Shown in pieces: positions 43,023-52,350 of a DNA stretch of 64,000 bases. How positions within the stretch are numbered: position 1 is the stretch's first letter; each line of letters begins with the position of its first letter. The stretch is from NCBI GenBank assembly GCA_030145305.1, contig JAQYVX010000010.1:1-64000 (forward strand). Reading direction: 5' to 3'. Under the pieces are notes generated by a model. That model saw only the letters and a program-made list of their open reading frames with translations, did no database searches and was not told where the DNA came from. The DNA comes from Halarcobacter sp. Its GTDB lineage: Bacteria > Campylobacterota > Campylobacteria > Campylobacterales > Arcobacteraceae. Made by a program: the position numbers and the translations under genes.

Positions 43023-44729
43023 ATGAAATTTTCTCAAATGTTTATGCCAACAACAAAAGAAACTCCAAGTGATGCGACTCTACCTTCACATCAATTTTTA
43101 GTAAGAGGTGGATTTATCTCTCAAAGTGGTGCAGGTTTATATGACTTTATGCCATTAGGAAAAATTGTATTAGACAAAATTAGAACTATTGTAAAAGAAG
43201 AGATGGACAAAACAGGAGCAAATGAGATGTTATGCTCTTTTGTTACACCACAATCTTTCTGGGATGAATCTGGGCGATCTACTACTATGGGGAATGAACT
43301 ATTACGTTTTAAAGATAGAAAAAATGCCCAGTATGTATTAAGTCCTACAAATGAAGAGTCTGTTGTTAATATGATTAAAAATAGAATCACTTCTTACAAA
43401 AATTTACCTATTAATCTTTATCATATTAACTTAAAATTTAGAGATGAAGCAAGACCACGGTTTGGACTAATGAGAGGAAGAGAATTCTTAATGAAAGATG
43501 CTTACTCTTTCCATGCAACAAATGAAGACTTAGTAAGAGAATTCCATGTTATGGAAGAAGCGTATAAAAAAGTTTATACAAGACTTGGATTGGAATTTAG
43601 AGTTGTTGATGCGGATTCTGGAGCTATTGGTGGTTCGGGTTCAAAAGAGTTCCACGTTTTAGCTAATAGTGGTGAAGATACAATTGTTGTATGTCCTGAT
43701 TGTGAATATGGAGCTAATATTGAAGCAGCTATTAGAAAGCCTAATAAGAGAGAATCTTTAGAAACAATCACACTTGAAAAAGTTGAAACTCCAAATTGTA
43801 AAACAATAGATGAGGTAAGTACTTTTTTAAATGCAGATTCATACTACTCAATGAAAGCAGTTATAAAAAAAGCTATTTATGAAGATAGAGAAGAAGTTGT
43901 TTTATTCTTTGTAAGAGGAACTGATGAATTAGAAGAAACAAAAGCTTGTAATGCAGTTGGTGCTTTAGATTTAGAAGATGCTTCTGAAGAAGAGTTAGTA
44001 AAAGCTGGTTTAGTTGCTGGTTATTGTGGAATAGTTGGATTACATGAAAATATTCAAGTAGTAGTTGATACTGAGTTAAAAGATGATAACAATTTAGTTT
44101 GTGGTGCAAATGAAGAAAACTATCATTATAAAGGCGTTGATTTAACTTCAATAAATGGATTAGAGTATAAAGATTTAATTGCAGTTAAAGAAGGTGATAT
44201 TTGTTCTTGTTGTGGTGGAAAGTTAGAATATACAAAAGGAATTGAAGCTGGGCATATTTTCCAACTAGGAACAAAATATTCAGAAGCTATGGATGCTAAA
44301 TTTTTAGATGAAAATGGAAAAGCACAGCCATTTATTATGGGATGTTATGGAATTGGAGTTTCAAGATTAGTAGCAGCTGTAATTGAACAAAATCATGATG
44401 AAAAAGGCTGTATTTGGACAAAAGAAACGGCACCATTTTTAGTTGATGTTATTGTTTCAAGTGCAAAAAAAGAGGATGAATTAGAAGCTGGATTAAAAAT
44501 TTATGAAGAGTTAAAAGCTTTAGGAATTAGTACAATTATTGATGATAGAAAAAAAGAAAGATTTGGCTTTAAAATGGGTGATTTTGAACTTATTGGTTTC
44601 CCTTATGCAGTTGTTGTTGGAAAAAAATTGCAAGATGGTTTAGTTGAAATTATTGATAGAAAAACTTTAGAAAAAGAAGAAGTTGAGATAGGGAAAGTAG
44701 CAGAAATACTTTTCAATAAAATCAAATAA
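43023..44729 (+). CDS. proS: Prolyl-tRNA synthetase
   Basis: A 568-residue class II aminoacyl-tRNA synthetase of the bacterial type. Motif 1 lies around [16 protein letters not shown], motif 2 around [20 protein letters not shown] and motif 3 around [14 protein letters not shown]. The editing insertion domain (about residues 230-390) and the C-terminal anticodon-binding domain ([18 protein letters not shown]) are present. An AATAGGATTAAAATAA leader precedes the ATG, and the gene is the last of the aroK-proS series. Confidence 0.97.
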   Translation: MKFSQMFMPTTKETPSDATLPSHQFLVRGGFISQSGAGLYDFMPLGKIVLDKIRTIVKEEMDKTGANEMLCSFVTPQSFWDESGRSTTMGNELLRFKDRKNAQYVLSPTNEESVVNMIKNRITSYKNLPINLYHINLKFRDEARPRFGLMRGREFLMKDAYSFHATNEDLVREFHVMEEAYKKVYTRLGLEFRVVDADSGAIGGSGSKEFHVLANSGEDTIVVCPDCEYGANIEAAIRKPNKRESLETITLEKVETPNCKTIDEVSTFLNADSYYSMKAVIKKAIYEDREEVVLFFVRGTDELEETKACNAVGALDLEDASEEELVKAGLVAGYCGIVGLHENIQVVVDTELKDDNNLVCGANEENYHYKGVDLTSINGLEYKDLIAVKEGDICSCCGGKLEYTKGIEAGHIFQLGTKYSEAMDAKFLDENGKAQPFIMGCYGIGVSRLVAAVIEQNHDEKGCIWTKETAPFLVDVIVSSAKKEDELEAGLKIYEELKALGISTIIDDRKKERFGFKMGDFELIGFPYAVVVGKKLQDGLVEIIDRKTLEKEEVEIGKVAEILFNKIK

Positions 44730-44790
44730 TTAAGACTCAAAAGTGTATAAAATTGTGATATAATCATAAAAATTGTTATTAGGAGAGAAG

Positions 44791-45600
44791 ATGGATAGTG
44801 TTCAAACTGTTAGTGATATGGTTGGTTTATATGCCTTAAATATTGCAACTGCAATTGTAATATTTGTAATTGGAAAATGGTTAGCAAAAAAAGTTGCGGA
44901 TGTGGCACATAGTTTAATGATGAAAAATGATAAAGTTGATGAAACTTTAGCAAAATTTTTAGATGGAATCATCTATTATGTACTAATGGTAATGGTTGTT
45001 TTAACGTCATTAAAACAATTAGGAGTTGATACAACTTCATTTTTTGCAATCTTAGGAGCAGCTGGTCTTGCTATTGGTTTGGCATTAAAAGATTCTTTAG
45101 GAAATTTTGCTTCTGGAGTTATGATTATAATGTTCAGACCTTTTAAAGTTGGTGATTTCATCAATGCAGGTGGAGTTAGTGGTTCAGTTGAAGAAGTTAC
45201 TATTTTCAATACTATTTTAAAAACACCAGATAACCAAAAGTTAATTGTGCCAAATGGAGCAATTACAGGTGGAACTATCACAAATGTTAATGCAAAACCA
45301 GAAAGAAGAGTAGATTTACTTGTTGGTATTGGATACGATGATGATATTAAAAAAGCAAAAGATACTTTAAAATCAATTGTTGAAGCTGATGAAAGAGTAT
45401 TACTTGACAAAGGAATTACAATAGCTGTTTCTGAACTTGCAGATTCTTCAGTTAATTTTGTAGTTCGTGCTTGGGTTAAAACTCCTGATTACTGGGGCGT
45501 TAAATTTGATTTAACAGAAAATATAAAAATTACATTTGATAAAGAAGGAATTTCAATTCCTTATCCACAACAGGATGTTCATCACTACAACAACGATTAA
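44791..45600 (+). CDS. Small-conductance mechanosensitive channel (MscS family)
   Basis: A protein of about 269 residues with three membrane helices. The third carries the glycine/alanine-rich pore sequence AAGLAIGLALKDSLGNFASG. The beta domain (FKVGDFINAGGVSGSVEEV, TPDNQKLIVPNGAITGGTI) and C-terminal cytosolic domain follow. I start it at the ATG at 44791, with AGGAGAG immediately upstream; six extra codons to a TTG are open but unsupported. It protects against osmotic down-shock by opening under membrane tension. Confidence 0.94.
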   Translation: MDSVQTVSDMVGLYALNIATAIVIFVIGKWLAKKVADVAHSLMMKNDKVDETLAKFLDGIIYYVLMVMVVLTSLKQLGVDTTSFFAILGAAGLAIGLALKDSLGNFASGVMIIMFRPFKVGDFINAGGVSGSVEEVTIFNTILKTPDNQKLIVPNGAITGGTITNVNAKPERRVDLLVGIGYDDDIKKAKDTLKSIVEADERVLLDKGITIAVSELADSSVNFVVRAWVKTPDYWGVKFDLTENIKITFDKEGISIPYPQQDVHHYNND

Positions 45601-46966
45601 TATCCCCCAAGTCTTAGAAGAGATTCTTTTTGACTTAACAAGTATTGGTGCCTTGCCAATACTTGTTGGTGGCTGTGTGAGAGACAGCTTTTTGGGACTT
45701 CCTATAAAAGATTATGATATTGAAATTTTCAATATTGATTCCTTAGAAATTATACAAAAGCATTTAAAAAAGTATGGACATATAAAAGAGGTTGGAAAAT
45801 CTTTTGGTGTATTAACTTTAAGTGTTGAAAAATATGATTTTGATTTTGCACTTGCACGAGTTGAAAAAAAAGTTGCTTTAGGACATAAGGGTTTTGAAGT
45901 TACTACAAATTCAAAGTTAAATTTTAAAGAAGCTAGCCTTAGAAGAGATTTCACAATTAATTCAATTGGCTACGACTTTTTCAAAAAAGAATTCTTAGAC
46001 CCAAATAATGGAATTAAAGATTTAAATAATAGAATTCTACGACATATAAATGATGAAACTTTTATAGAAGATCCTTTAAGAGTTTATAGAGCTATTCAAT
46101 TTGCTTCAAGATTTGAGTTAAAATTAGAGAAGAAGACTTTTGATTTATGCCTAAAAATGTCAAAAAGTGGACAACTTAAAGAACTAGCAAAAGAGAGAGT
46201 TTTTGAAGAGTTTAAAAAATTATTTTTAAAATCAAAAAAACCTTCTTTGGGGTTTTCCTTATTAAAAGACTTAGAAGTTATAAAGCTTTTCCCTGAGCTT
46301 GAAGCTTTAGTAGCTTGTATACAAGATGAAGAATATCATCCTGAAGGAGATGTTTGGATTCACACTCTAATGACCTTAGATGAGATGGTAGAACATAAGA
46401 CAGGAGATGATTATAAGGATTTGTATCTTTTTTATGCCTTACTTTGTCATGACTTAGGAAAACCTTTTTGTACAAAAGAGATAAATGGACGAATAACTTC
46501 ATATAAACATGAAAGTTTAGGAATTAAACCTACAATTAGTTTTTTATCAAGAATAACAAATGAAAAAAAATTTATAGAAAAAATCCTCCCTTTAGTTAAA
46601 AACCATTTAGCACCTTTCCAACTTTTTAAAGCTGAATCTTCATTAAAAGCTATAAAAAGATTATCTTTAAAATGTAATATCGAAGATTTATGTATTGTTT
46701 GTCTTTCTGATTGTAAGGGAAGGGCAATTTCAAATAAAGAAAAATGTGATGAAGCTATTTCTTGGGTTTTGGAAAAAGCAAAAGAAATGAATATCTCAAA
46801 AGAGCCTTTAAAAGCTTTAGTCCAAGGTAGAGATTTAATAAACTTAGGACTAAAACCTTCAAAAGATTTTAAAGAAATTTTAGATTTTGCCCTAAATTTA
46901 CAAATAGAAGAAAACTTAAATAAAGAAGAAATTCTAGAAAAACTTAAATTTAAAATCAATAATTAA
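45575..46966 (+). CDS. CCA-adding/poly(A)-polymerase-like tRNA nucleotidyltransferase with HD domain
   Basis: A protein of about 463 residues. The nucleotidyltransferase head has LVGGCVRDSFLGLPIKDYDIE (positions 45662 onward; GG and DxD metal motif), followed by LRRDFTINSIGYD and EDPLRVYRAIQFASRF of class II enzymes. The C-terminal half contains an HD hydrolase motif (LLCHDLGKPF). Such proteins add or repair CCA ends; HD-containing forms also have phosphodiesterase activity. The start is uncertain: the ATG at 45575 overlaps the MscS gene by 26 nt, and a TTG 39 nt upstream is also open. Confidence 0.88.
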   Translation: MFITTTTINIPQVLEEILFDLTSIGALPILVGGCVRDSFLGLPIKDYDIEIFNIDSLEIIQKHLKKYGHIKEVGKSFGVLTLSVEKYDFDFALARVEKKVALGHKGFEVTTNSKLNFKEASLRRDFTINSIGYDFFKKEFLDPNNGIKDLNNRILRHINDETFIEDPLRVYRAIQFASRFELKLEKKTFDLCLKMSKSGQLKELAKERVFEEFKKLFLKSKKPSLGFSLLKDLEVIKLFPELEALVACIQDEEYHPEGDVWIHTLMTLDEMVEHKTGDDYKDLYLFYALLCHDLGKPFCTKEINGRITSYKHESLGIKPTISFLSRITNEKKFIEKILPLVKNHLAPFQLFKAESSLKAIKRLSLKCNIEDLCIVCLSDCKGRAISNKEKCDEAISWVLEKAKEMNISKEPLKALVQGRDLINLGLKPSKDFKEILDFALNLQIEENLNKEEILEKLKFKINN

Positions 46967-46970
46967 ATTT

Positions 46971-48203
46971 TCATGGTCTTATTATATAATTTGGACTTCC
47001 ATTTATTGAATGTAATATTGTTATATTGTATTTTTTTGCATAATATTTAAGCAAAAACTTCTGCAAAATAGGTTCAATTGAAGGGGTAAACCAAGCATTA
47101 TTTGAAATGGCAATCATATATTCAATACCATTTAAATTTTGATAAATTTCCTCACTCGTAGCTTCATAACAAATTGCATTTCTAAATTTTATTCCATTTA
47201 TTAAAAAATCTGTTGGATTATTCGCTTTTTTATAATCTTGTGCACCATTGTAAAAAGTGTCATTTATTAAATCAACAAAAAACTTTGGTAAAGGAATTTC
47301 TTCTCCAAAAGGAACTAAAACAATCTTTTTTGCTATTTTTACTTTTTCTTTTGAAAAATGATAACTTGCGTTGTAATATTGCTTATTCTCTAAATATAAA
47401 GCTCCTGCAACAATATCAATTTTTTTTGATTTTTCTTCAAGAATAGAATATAAAAAGTTCTCTTTGTTTAATAAAACAGGGAAAACTGTCTCAGGCAAAA
47501 TAATTAAATCTTTTTTTTCTTCTATGGCTTTGTCAATCAATTTGAGATTATTTTCAATTATTATATTTCGACTTTCTTTAATCCATTTTAAATCTTGAGA
47601 TACACTTAATTGAGGCATTGCAATATTTATTTTTGGATTATCAATTAACATTCCATTATTTTCATAGATAAAAAATAGAGGAATCAAAGCTAAGATTTTT
47701 AGTTTATTATTTAAATTTATAAATAAATAAACTAAGGCTAAAAGTAGAACAAAATACTCTTTAGAAGTAGGAAAATAACTATTAATAAATATTAATTCAG
47801 GAATAAACCAATTAAAACCAAAAGGGTTTATAAAAGAGAGTAAAGAAATTATAAAAATTCTAAAAATAGGGTGATCAAAAAGTGCTATTAAATAAAATAA
47901 AACAGCGTAACATAGCCCAACTCCTATTATAATCAAAGGAGAAAGATAAGATAAATCATAATATTGAAAACTAATTCCAATCCAATAAAACCATAAAATA
48001 CCAACAAAAAAACCAGTAAAGAAAAGTGCTTTTCTTTCAATTTTTAATAATAAATATAGAGATATTAATCCAAAAATAGTATTTATAATTTTGTCTTCAA
48101 TATTAAAGTAAGCAAGGTATATAAAAGAACTAAGGAATAAGGCAGTTATCAAGCCTTTTATTATGTAAATTTTGTTAGAATTATCGCGTTTTACTAAAAA
48201 CAT
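46971..48203 (-). CDS. lnt: Apolipoprotein N-acyltransferase
   Basis: A 410-residue inner-membrane enzyme that adds the third acyl chain to lipoproteins. About seven N-terminal helices are followed by a nitrilase-like domain with the catalytic Glu in LIILPETVFPVL, the Lys in the VLVPFGEEIPLP neighbourhood and the catalytic Cys in RNAICYEATSEEIY. It is shorter than the E. coli enzyme, as is usual in this phylum. It is divergent from yajC, with only 28 bp between starts, and convergent with the tRNA nucleotidyltransferase gene. Confidence 0.9.
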   Translation of the reverse strand: MFLVKRDNSNKIYIIKGLITALFLSSFIYLAYFNIEDKIINTIFGLISLYLLLKIERKALFFTGFFVGILWFYWIGISFQYYDLSYLSPLIIIGVGLCYAVLFYLIALFDHPIFRIFIISLLSFINPFGFNWFIPELIFINSYFPTSKEYFVLLLALVYLFINLNNKLKILALIPLFFIYENNGMLIDNPKINIAMPQLSVSQDLKWIKESRNIIIENNLKLIDKAIEEKKDLIILPETVFPVLLNKENFLYSILEEKSKKIDIVAGALYLENKQYYNASYHFSKEKVKIAKKIVLVPFGEEIPLPKFFVDLINDTFYNGAQDYKKANNPTDFLINGIKFRNAICYEATSEEIYQNLNGIEYMIAISNNAWFTPSIEPILQKFLLKYYAKKYNITILHSINGSPNYIIRP

Positions 48204-48231
48204 ACAAAAATACTTTTTAAAAGGAAATTTG

Positions 48232-48504
48232 ATGGAAGGTCAAAGTGCAGATTTAATAAGCTCATTATTACCCCTAGTTGCATTGTTTGCGATTTTTTAT
48301 TTTTTAATTATAAGACCGCAACAAAAGCAAGCTAAACAGCATAAGAGTATGATCTTAGAACTTAAAAAAGGTGATAAGATTGTAACAAATGGTGGCTTAA
48401 TGGTAGAAATTACTAAAGTAGAAGATGGCTTCTTCGTAGTAAAAAATCATGATAACTCTGAAATGAAACTTGCAAAAGAGTTTGTTTCTAAACTTTCAGA
48501 ATAA
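48232..48504 (+). CDS. yajC: YajC, preprotein translocase auxiliary subunit
   Basis: A 90-residue single-helix membrane protein. The helix LISSLLPLVALFAIFYFLI is followed by the family signature RPQQKQAKQHK and a small beta domain. I start it at the ATG at 48232, preceded by AAAAGGAAATTTG; a longer open frame would run into lnt. YajC associates with SecDF, which are encoded next. Confidence 0.95.
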   Translation: MEGQSADLISSLLPLVALFAIFYFLIIRPQQKQAKQHKSMILELKKGDKIVTNGGLMVEITKVEDGFFVVKNHDNSEMKLAKEFVSKLSE

Positions 48505-48510
48505 TAGATG

Positions 48511-48545
48511 TTTAAAAATGTGAGCTGAAAGCTCATGTTTTTAAA
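48511..48545 (+). terminator. Stem-loop between yajC and secD
   Basis: A 15-bp stem, TTTAAAAATGTGAGC / GCTCATGTTTTTAAA with two G-U pairs, closes on TGAAA. It lies 6 bp after yajC. The T-run is within the stem arm, so this may be a weak terminator or a processing site between co-directional genes. Confidence 0.6.
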
Positions 48546-48583
48546 CCCTATATTTACACTCACTCACTTATTAAAGGAAAGAA

Positions 48584-50149
48584 TTGAAAATCTTTAATTA
48601 TAGATTAGTTATATTTATTTTAAGTATTATTTTTGGAATTGTTTTCTCCGTTCCATCTTTTTTGCAAACAGAATCTGGAAAAAAAATATCATTAGGACTT
48701 GATTTACAAGGTGGATTACATATGCTCTTAGGTGTAAATACCCAAGACGCAGTAGTTTCTAAAATGAAATCAATCGCAACTTCTATTAAATATTTTACAG
48801 ATGATGAAGATGTATTAATAGAAGACTTAACAATTAGAAATGGTAAGGTATTATTTACAGTTTTAGATAAAGACGAACTTCCAAAAATTGATAAAATGTT
48901 GACTAAAATACCTGGTTTAAACATTGTAAAAACTGATTTGGAATATATTCTTAATTTATCAGCAGCAGAAGAAGTTAAAACAAAAGACCAAGCAGTTTCT
49001 CAAGCAGTTGAAACTATTAGAAATAGACTTGATCAATTTGGTTTAGCAGAACCAAATGTTGTTAGACAAGGTGAAACTGATATTGTTGTTCAATTACCTG
49101 GAATAAAAACATTAGAAGAAGAAAAAGCAGCAAGAGAATTAATCTCAAAGCCAGCAAATCTTGAGCTTATGGCTGTTGATGAAGAAAGAGCTGACCAAGT
49201 TTATACTCTAAGTCCTGGCTCTGCTTCTGAGTACGGAGATATTATTTTAGAAGATTCAAGAGATCCTAATATTAAATATCTTGTAAAAGAGATTCCTATT
49301 TTAAATGGCTCTCAAGTAATAGATGCTCAAGTTTCATTTGACCAAGCTAATCAACCAATTATTAACTTTACACTTAATACAAGTGGAGCAAGAATTTTTG
49401 GAGATTTTACAGCTAAAAGTGTAGGAAAAAGATTAGCCGTTGTTCTTGATGGTAAGGTTTATTCAGCACCAAATATTAGAGAAAGAATCGGTGGTGGTTC
49501 TGGACAAATCTCTGGTGGTTTTTCAGTAATCGAAGCAGGAAGCGTTGCTATTGCTTTAAGAAGTGGTGCATTACCGGCTTCTGTTGATTTATTAGAAAAA
49601 AGAAGTGTAGGACCAAGTTTAGGGGCTGATTCAATTAAAGCTTCAACTATTGCTTTAGTATCTGGATTCTTAGTTGTATTTATTTTTATGATTGTATATT
49701 ATAGACATGCCGGAATCATTGCAAATGTAGCATTGATAACAAATATATTTATCATCATCTCAGTCATGGCGATGTTTGGTGCAACCTTAACCCTTCCTGG
49801 TATGGCTGGAATTGTATTAACCGTAGGTATGGCCGTTGATGCCAATGTAATTATTGGGGAAAGAATTAGAGAACTTCTTAAACAAGGAGTCTCAATTCCA
49901 AAGGCTATTGAAGATGGATATGCAAATGCAATGAGTGCAATTCTTGATGCAAATATTACGACTTTACTTGTTGCTGTTATTTTATATGCATATGGAACAG
50001 GACCTATTAAAGGTTTTGCTGTAACTATTTCTATTGGTATTTTGGCTTCTATGTTAACAGCAATCTTAGGAACTCATGGTATTTATGAAGCATTAATGCC
50101 AAAAATAACAAAAGATAAAAACTTAAGAAAATGGTTTGGGATTAAATAA
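48584..50149 (+). CDS. secD: SecD, protein export membrane protein
   Basis: A 521-residue RND-fold protein with the periplasmic P1 region after helix 1. The hallmark LGLDLQGGLHMLLG is near residue 40, and the C-terminal membrane core includes GMAVDANVIIGERIRELL. With SecF it uses the proton gradient to complete protein export. It starts at a TTG preceded by AAAGGAAAGAA. The stop overlaps the secF start by 1 nt. Confidence 0.97.
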   Translation: MKIFNYRLVIFILSIIFGIVFSVPSFLQTESGKKISLGLDLQGGLHMLLGVNTQDAVVSKMKSIATSIKYFTDDEDVLIEDLTIRNGKVLFTVLDKDELPKIDKMLTKIPGLNIVKTDLEYILNLSAAEEVKTKDQAVSQAVETIRNRLDQFGLAEPNVVRQGETDIVVQLPGIKTLEEEKAARELISKPANLELMAVDEERADQVYTLSPGSASEYGDIILEDSRDPNIKYLVKEIPILNGSQVIDAQVSFDQANQPIINFTLNTSGARIFGDFTAKSVGKRLAVVLDGKVYSAPNIRERIGGGSGQISGGFSVIEAGSVAIALRSGALPASVDLLEKRSVGPSLGADSIKASTIALVSGFLVVFIFMIVYYRHAGIIANVALITNIFIIISVMAMFGATLTLPGMAGIVLTVGMAVDANVIIGERIRELLKQGVSIPKAIEDGYANAMSAILDANITTLLVAVILYAYGTGPIKGFAVTISIGILASMLTAILGTHGIYEALMPKITKDKNLRKWFGIK

Positions 50150-51117
50150 TGGAAATTTTTAAAAGCGGAAAAACTTATAATTTTATGGGTAAAAGAATCC
50201 CATTTTTAGGATTCTCAAGTATTTTAGTTATTATCTCTCTTGTTTTACTTTTTTCAAAGGGAGTAAATTTTGGTATTGATTTTGCAGGTGGGACAATTGT
50301 TCAAGTTAAATATGAGCAAAAAGCACCAATTGAAAAAATTAGAGATGTTTTAAATAATACAAAATATAAAGGTTCTTCAATCACTGAATTTGGAAGTCCT
50401 GAAGAAGTAGTTATTAGAATTACAGGTACTTCTTCAAACCTTGCAACTGATATTGGTGATGAAATGCACAAAATTTTAGATGCCACAGGTAACTTCGAAG
50501 TTAGACGAGTTGATATGGTTGGACCTAAAGTTGGTGGAGAATTAAGAACTCAAGGACTTATGGCTCTTGGACTTTCCATGTTGATGATTTTAATTTATGT
50601 ATCATTTAGATTTGAATGGAGATTTGCTATAGCTTCTATATTATCTTTAGCGCATGATGTTACTATTGCACTTGGAGCAATTTCTTTATTTAATATTGAA
50701 GTTAATCTTGATATTTTAGCAGCAATTCTTACAATCTTAGGGTATTCATTAAATGATACAATTATTGTATTTGATAGAATTAGAGAAGGAATTCAAACTT
50801 CTAAAGAAGAAGGTTTAGATAGATTAGTAAATGATTCTGTTTCAAAAACTTTATCAAGAACAACTCTTACTTCATTAACAACTTTCTTTGTTGTTATTAC
50901 TCTATTCTTATTTGGTGGAGAAATTATTCACGGCTTTGCCTTTACAATGCTTGTAGGTATTATAGTTGGAACTTATTCATCTATCTTTATCGCAGCTTCA
51001 CTTTTAGCACAATTGAAATTCTCAATGGCTAATTTTAGAGCAAAAGAAGCTTTAAAACTTAAAAGACAAAAAGAGAAAGATAAGTTAAGAGCGATGTATG
51101 AGCAAGGTACAGTCTAA
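50149..51117 (+). CDS. secF: SecF, protein export membrane protein
   Basis: A 322-residue partner of SecD with six membrane helices. The signatures are GVNFGIDFAGGTIVQVKY near residue 40, LTILGYSLNDTIIVFDRIRE in the core and SRTTLTSLTTFFVVITLFLFGG near the end. It overlaps secD by 1 nt, indicating coupled synthesis of the two subunits. A compound palindromic element follows it. Confidence 0.97.
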   Translation: MEIFKSGKTYNFMGKRIPFLGFSSILVIISLVLLFSKGVNFGIDFAGGTIVQVKYEQKAPIEKIRDVLNNTKYKGSSITEFGSPEEVVIRITGTSSNLATDIGDEMHKILDATGNFEVRRVDMVGPKVGGELRTQGLMALGLSMLMILIYVSFRFEWRFAIASILSLAHDVTIALGAISLFNIEVNLDILAAILTILGYSLNDTIIVFDRIREGIQTSKEEGLDRLVNDSVSKTLSRTTLTSLTTFFVVITLFLFGGEIIHGFAFTMLVGIIVGTYSSIFIAASLLAQLKFSMANFRAKEALKLKRQKEKDKLRAMYEQGTV

Positions 51118-51435
51118 CTTGTCATAAAACATAAGCTTTAGCGCTAACTCTGCGTTGAAGCTTATATTTTAAACACTCACGTACTTTAGTACGCTCCTAT
51201 TTAAAATATAATCTCCGCCTTGATTTAACCCAAAATCTCATATTTCCTAACAAGCTAGAAAAAATTAAATTTTAATCATATTTTTACATATTTGATATAT
51301 ATAAATAGTTATATTAATGATACAAATTTAAATGAAGTCATAATTGCAATAAGGTTTTTAACATATCTTTAATATACAAATATGATATAATAATTTTTAA
51401 AATTAATTAAATATATTTTTTATATCGAGGATGAT
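51118..51435. other. 318-bp intergenic region with compound palindrome
   Basis: The first 120 bp hold two adjacent stem-loops and are less AT-rich than the rest (described at 51131-51209). The remaining 200 bp are AT-rich and hold no visible gene; TATAAT-like boxes near 51380-51395 and GAGGATGAT lie upstream of the GTG at 51436. Confidence 0.6.
51131..51209. repeat. Two-stem palindromic element after secF
   Basis: Stem 1 is ATAAGCTT (51131-51138) with AAGCTTAT (51158-51165), around a 19-nt loop. Stem 2 is ATATTTTAAA (51164-51173) with TTTAAAATAT (51200-51209), and inside it CGTAC-TTTA-GTACG (51180-51193). The stems abut, sharing 2 bp. The shape and higher GC of the loops suggest an interspersed palindromic repeat rather than a plain terminator; it has no long T-run. 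Confidence 0.6.
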
Positions 51436-51915
51436 GTGAGTACAGAGAACAAAAACAAATTATTAAAAGCAAAAAATGGTTTTGATAAAATAACATCAAA
51501 AAATGCTACAGATTGGAAACTTGTCCTTTTTTGGATTATAGTTTTTGAATTTATAGCTTCAATTATAGAATTTCTTTATGTAGATACTTCAACTAGTTTC
51601 TCCGTTCCTATTCCACATAATTTCTTAACACAATTTTTAGTGGCTTTAATGGTAACTCTTTATGCTTGGTTTTTTATTTGGAATATAATTTTTGAAAATA
51701 GAAGAAATCTTTTTAAACTAGCTATTTTTAGTATGATAGGCCTCTATTTTATAATAACTAATGATTTTACTTTACAATTTTTACTTCAAAATTTAAATCC
51801 TTTTCATTTTTTTGATTTAGATTTTGGCATTGTATTTTTTATTGAATTATTTTTTAAACTTATCATTACTTACTTAATATATCAATTTGTCATTAGTTTT
51901 AAGAGCGTAGCATAA
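51436..51915 (+). CDS. Four-helix membrane protein of unknown function
   Basis: A 159-residue protein that starts at a GTG with GAGGATGAT upstream. After a charged N-terminal 25 residues there are four hydrophobic segments, including LVLFWIIVFEFIASIIEFLY and FLVALMVTLYAWFFIWNIIF. No domain is recognised. It lies between secF and a DUF6394-like gene, with its own terminator. Composition is normal for the region. Confidence 0.72.
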   Translation: MSTENKNKLLKAKNGFDKITSKNATDWKLVLFWIIVFEFIASIIEFLYVDTSTSFSVPIPHNFLTQFLVALMVTLYAWFFIWNIIFENRRNLFKLAIFSMIGLYFIITNDFTLQFLLQNLNPFHFFDLDFGIVFFIELFFKLIITYLIYQFVISFKSVA

Positions 51916-51933
51916 TTATTAAGTAAGAAATCC

Positions 51934-51962
51934 TATGCTAAAAGTGATTTTTAGCATATTTT
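51934..51962 (+). terminator. Terminator after the four-helix membrane protein gene
   Basis: A perfect 10-bp stem, TATGCTAAAA / TTTTAGCATA, with a 5-nt loop and following TTTTA. Confidence 0.65.
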
Positions 51963-52003
51963 AGATAAAATCAACGCCTTAAGAAAACAACAAAAGGATA
52001 GTC

Positions 52004-52348
52004 ATGGATTGGGGTAAGGTAACTTATATTTTCTTTTCACTTATGTCTTTAACGACAACTGCAGGATTTTTATACGAGCCAAACGCAGTAGCACTTTTTC
52101 TAGCAGCAGGGGTAAATGTTATCTCTACTATTTTAAAAATAGGTGTTAAAAACTTATTAGCAGCAGAATTATTAGCAAGTTCTTTAGTTGCAGATTTACA
52201 CCTTATACCTGCTTTTATGGTTTTAACTTTTATTGGTGATGAGCCAATGGCTACTTCATTAGCAATAGGAGCAGTTGTTGCAAATATATTTTCAATTGCA
52301 CTAGCCTTAATTGAGAGTGCAAAAAGTCAAGATAAGGAAGAGTATTAG
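52004..52348 (+). CDS. DUF6394-like small membrane protein
   Basis: A 114-residue protein with four short hydrophobic helices ([19 protein letters not shown], then [20 protein letters not shown] and others) and an acidic C-terminus. It resembles an uncharacterised family conserved upstream of leuS in Campylobacterota. AAAAGGA precedes the ATG. Its stop is 2 bp before leuS, so it is probably the first gene of the leuS operon. Confidence 0.78.
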   Translation: MDWGKVTYIFFSLMSLTTTAGFLYEPNAVALFLAAGVNVISTILKIGVKNLLAAELLASSLVADLHLIPAFMVLTFIGDEPMATSLAIGAVVANIFSIALALIESAKSQDKEEY

Positions 52349-52350
52349 AA

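Noticed and set aside
45536-45574. Extended N-terminus of the tRNA nucleotidyltransferase from a TTG at 45536
   Set aside because: The extra 13 codons overlap the MscS gene in another frame and add no recognised sequence; the ATG at 45575 is simpler, though neither has a strong ribosome-binding site.
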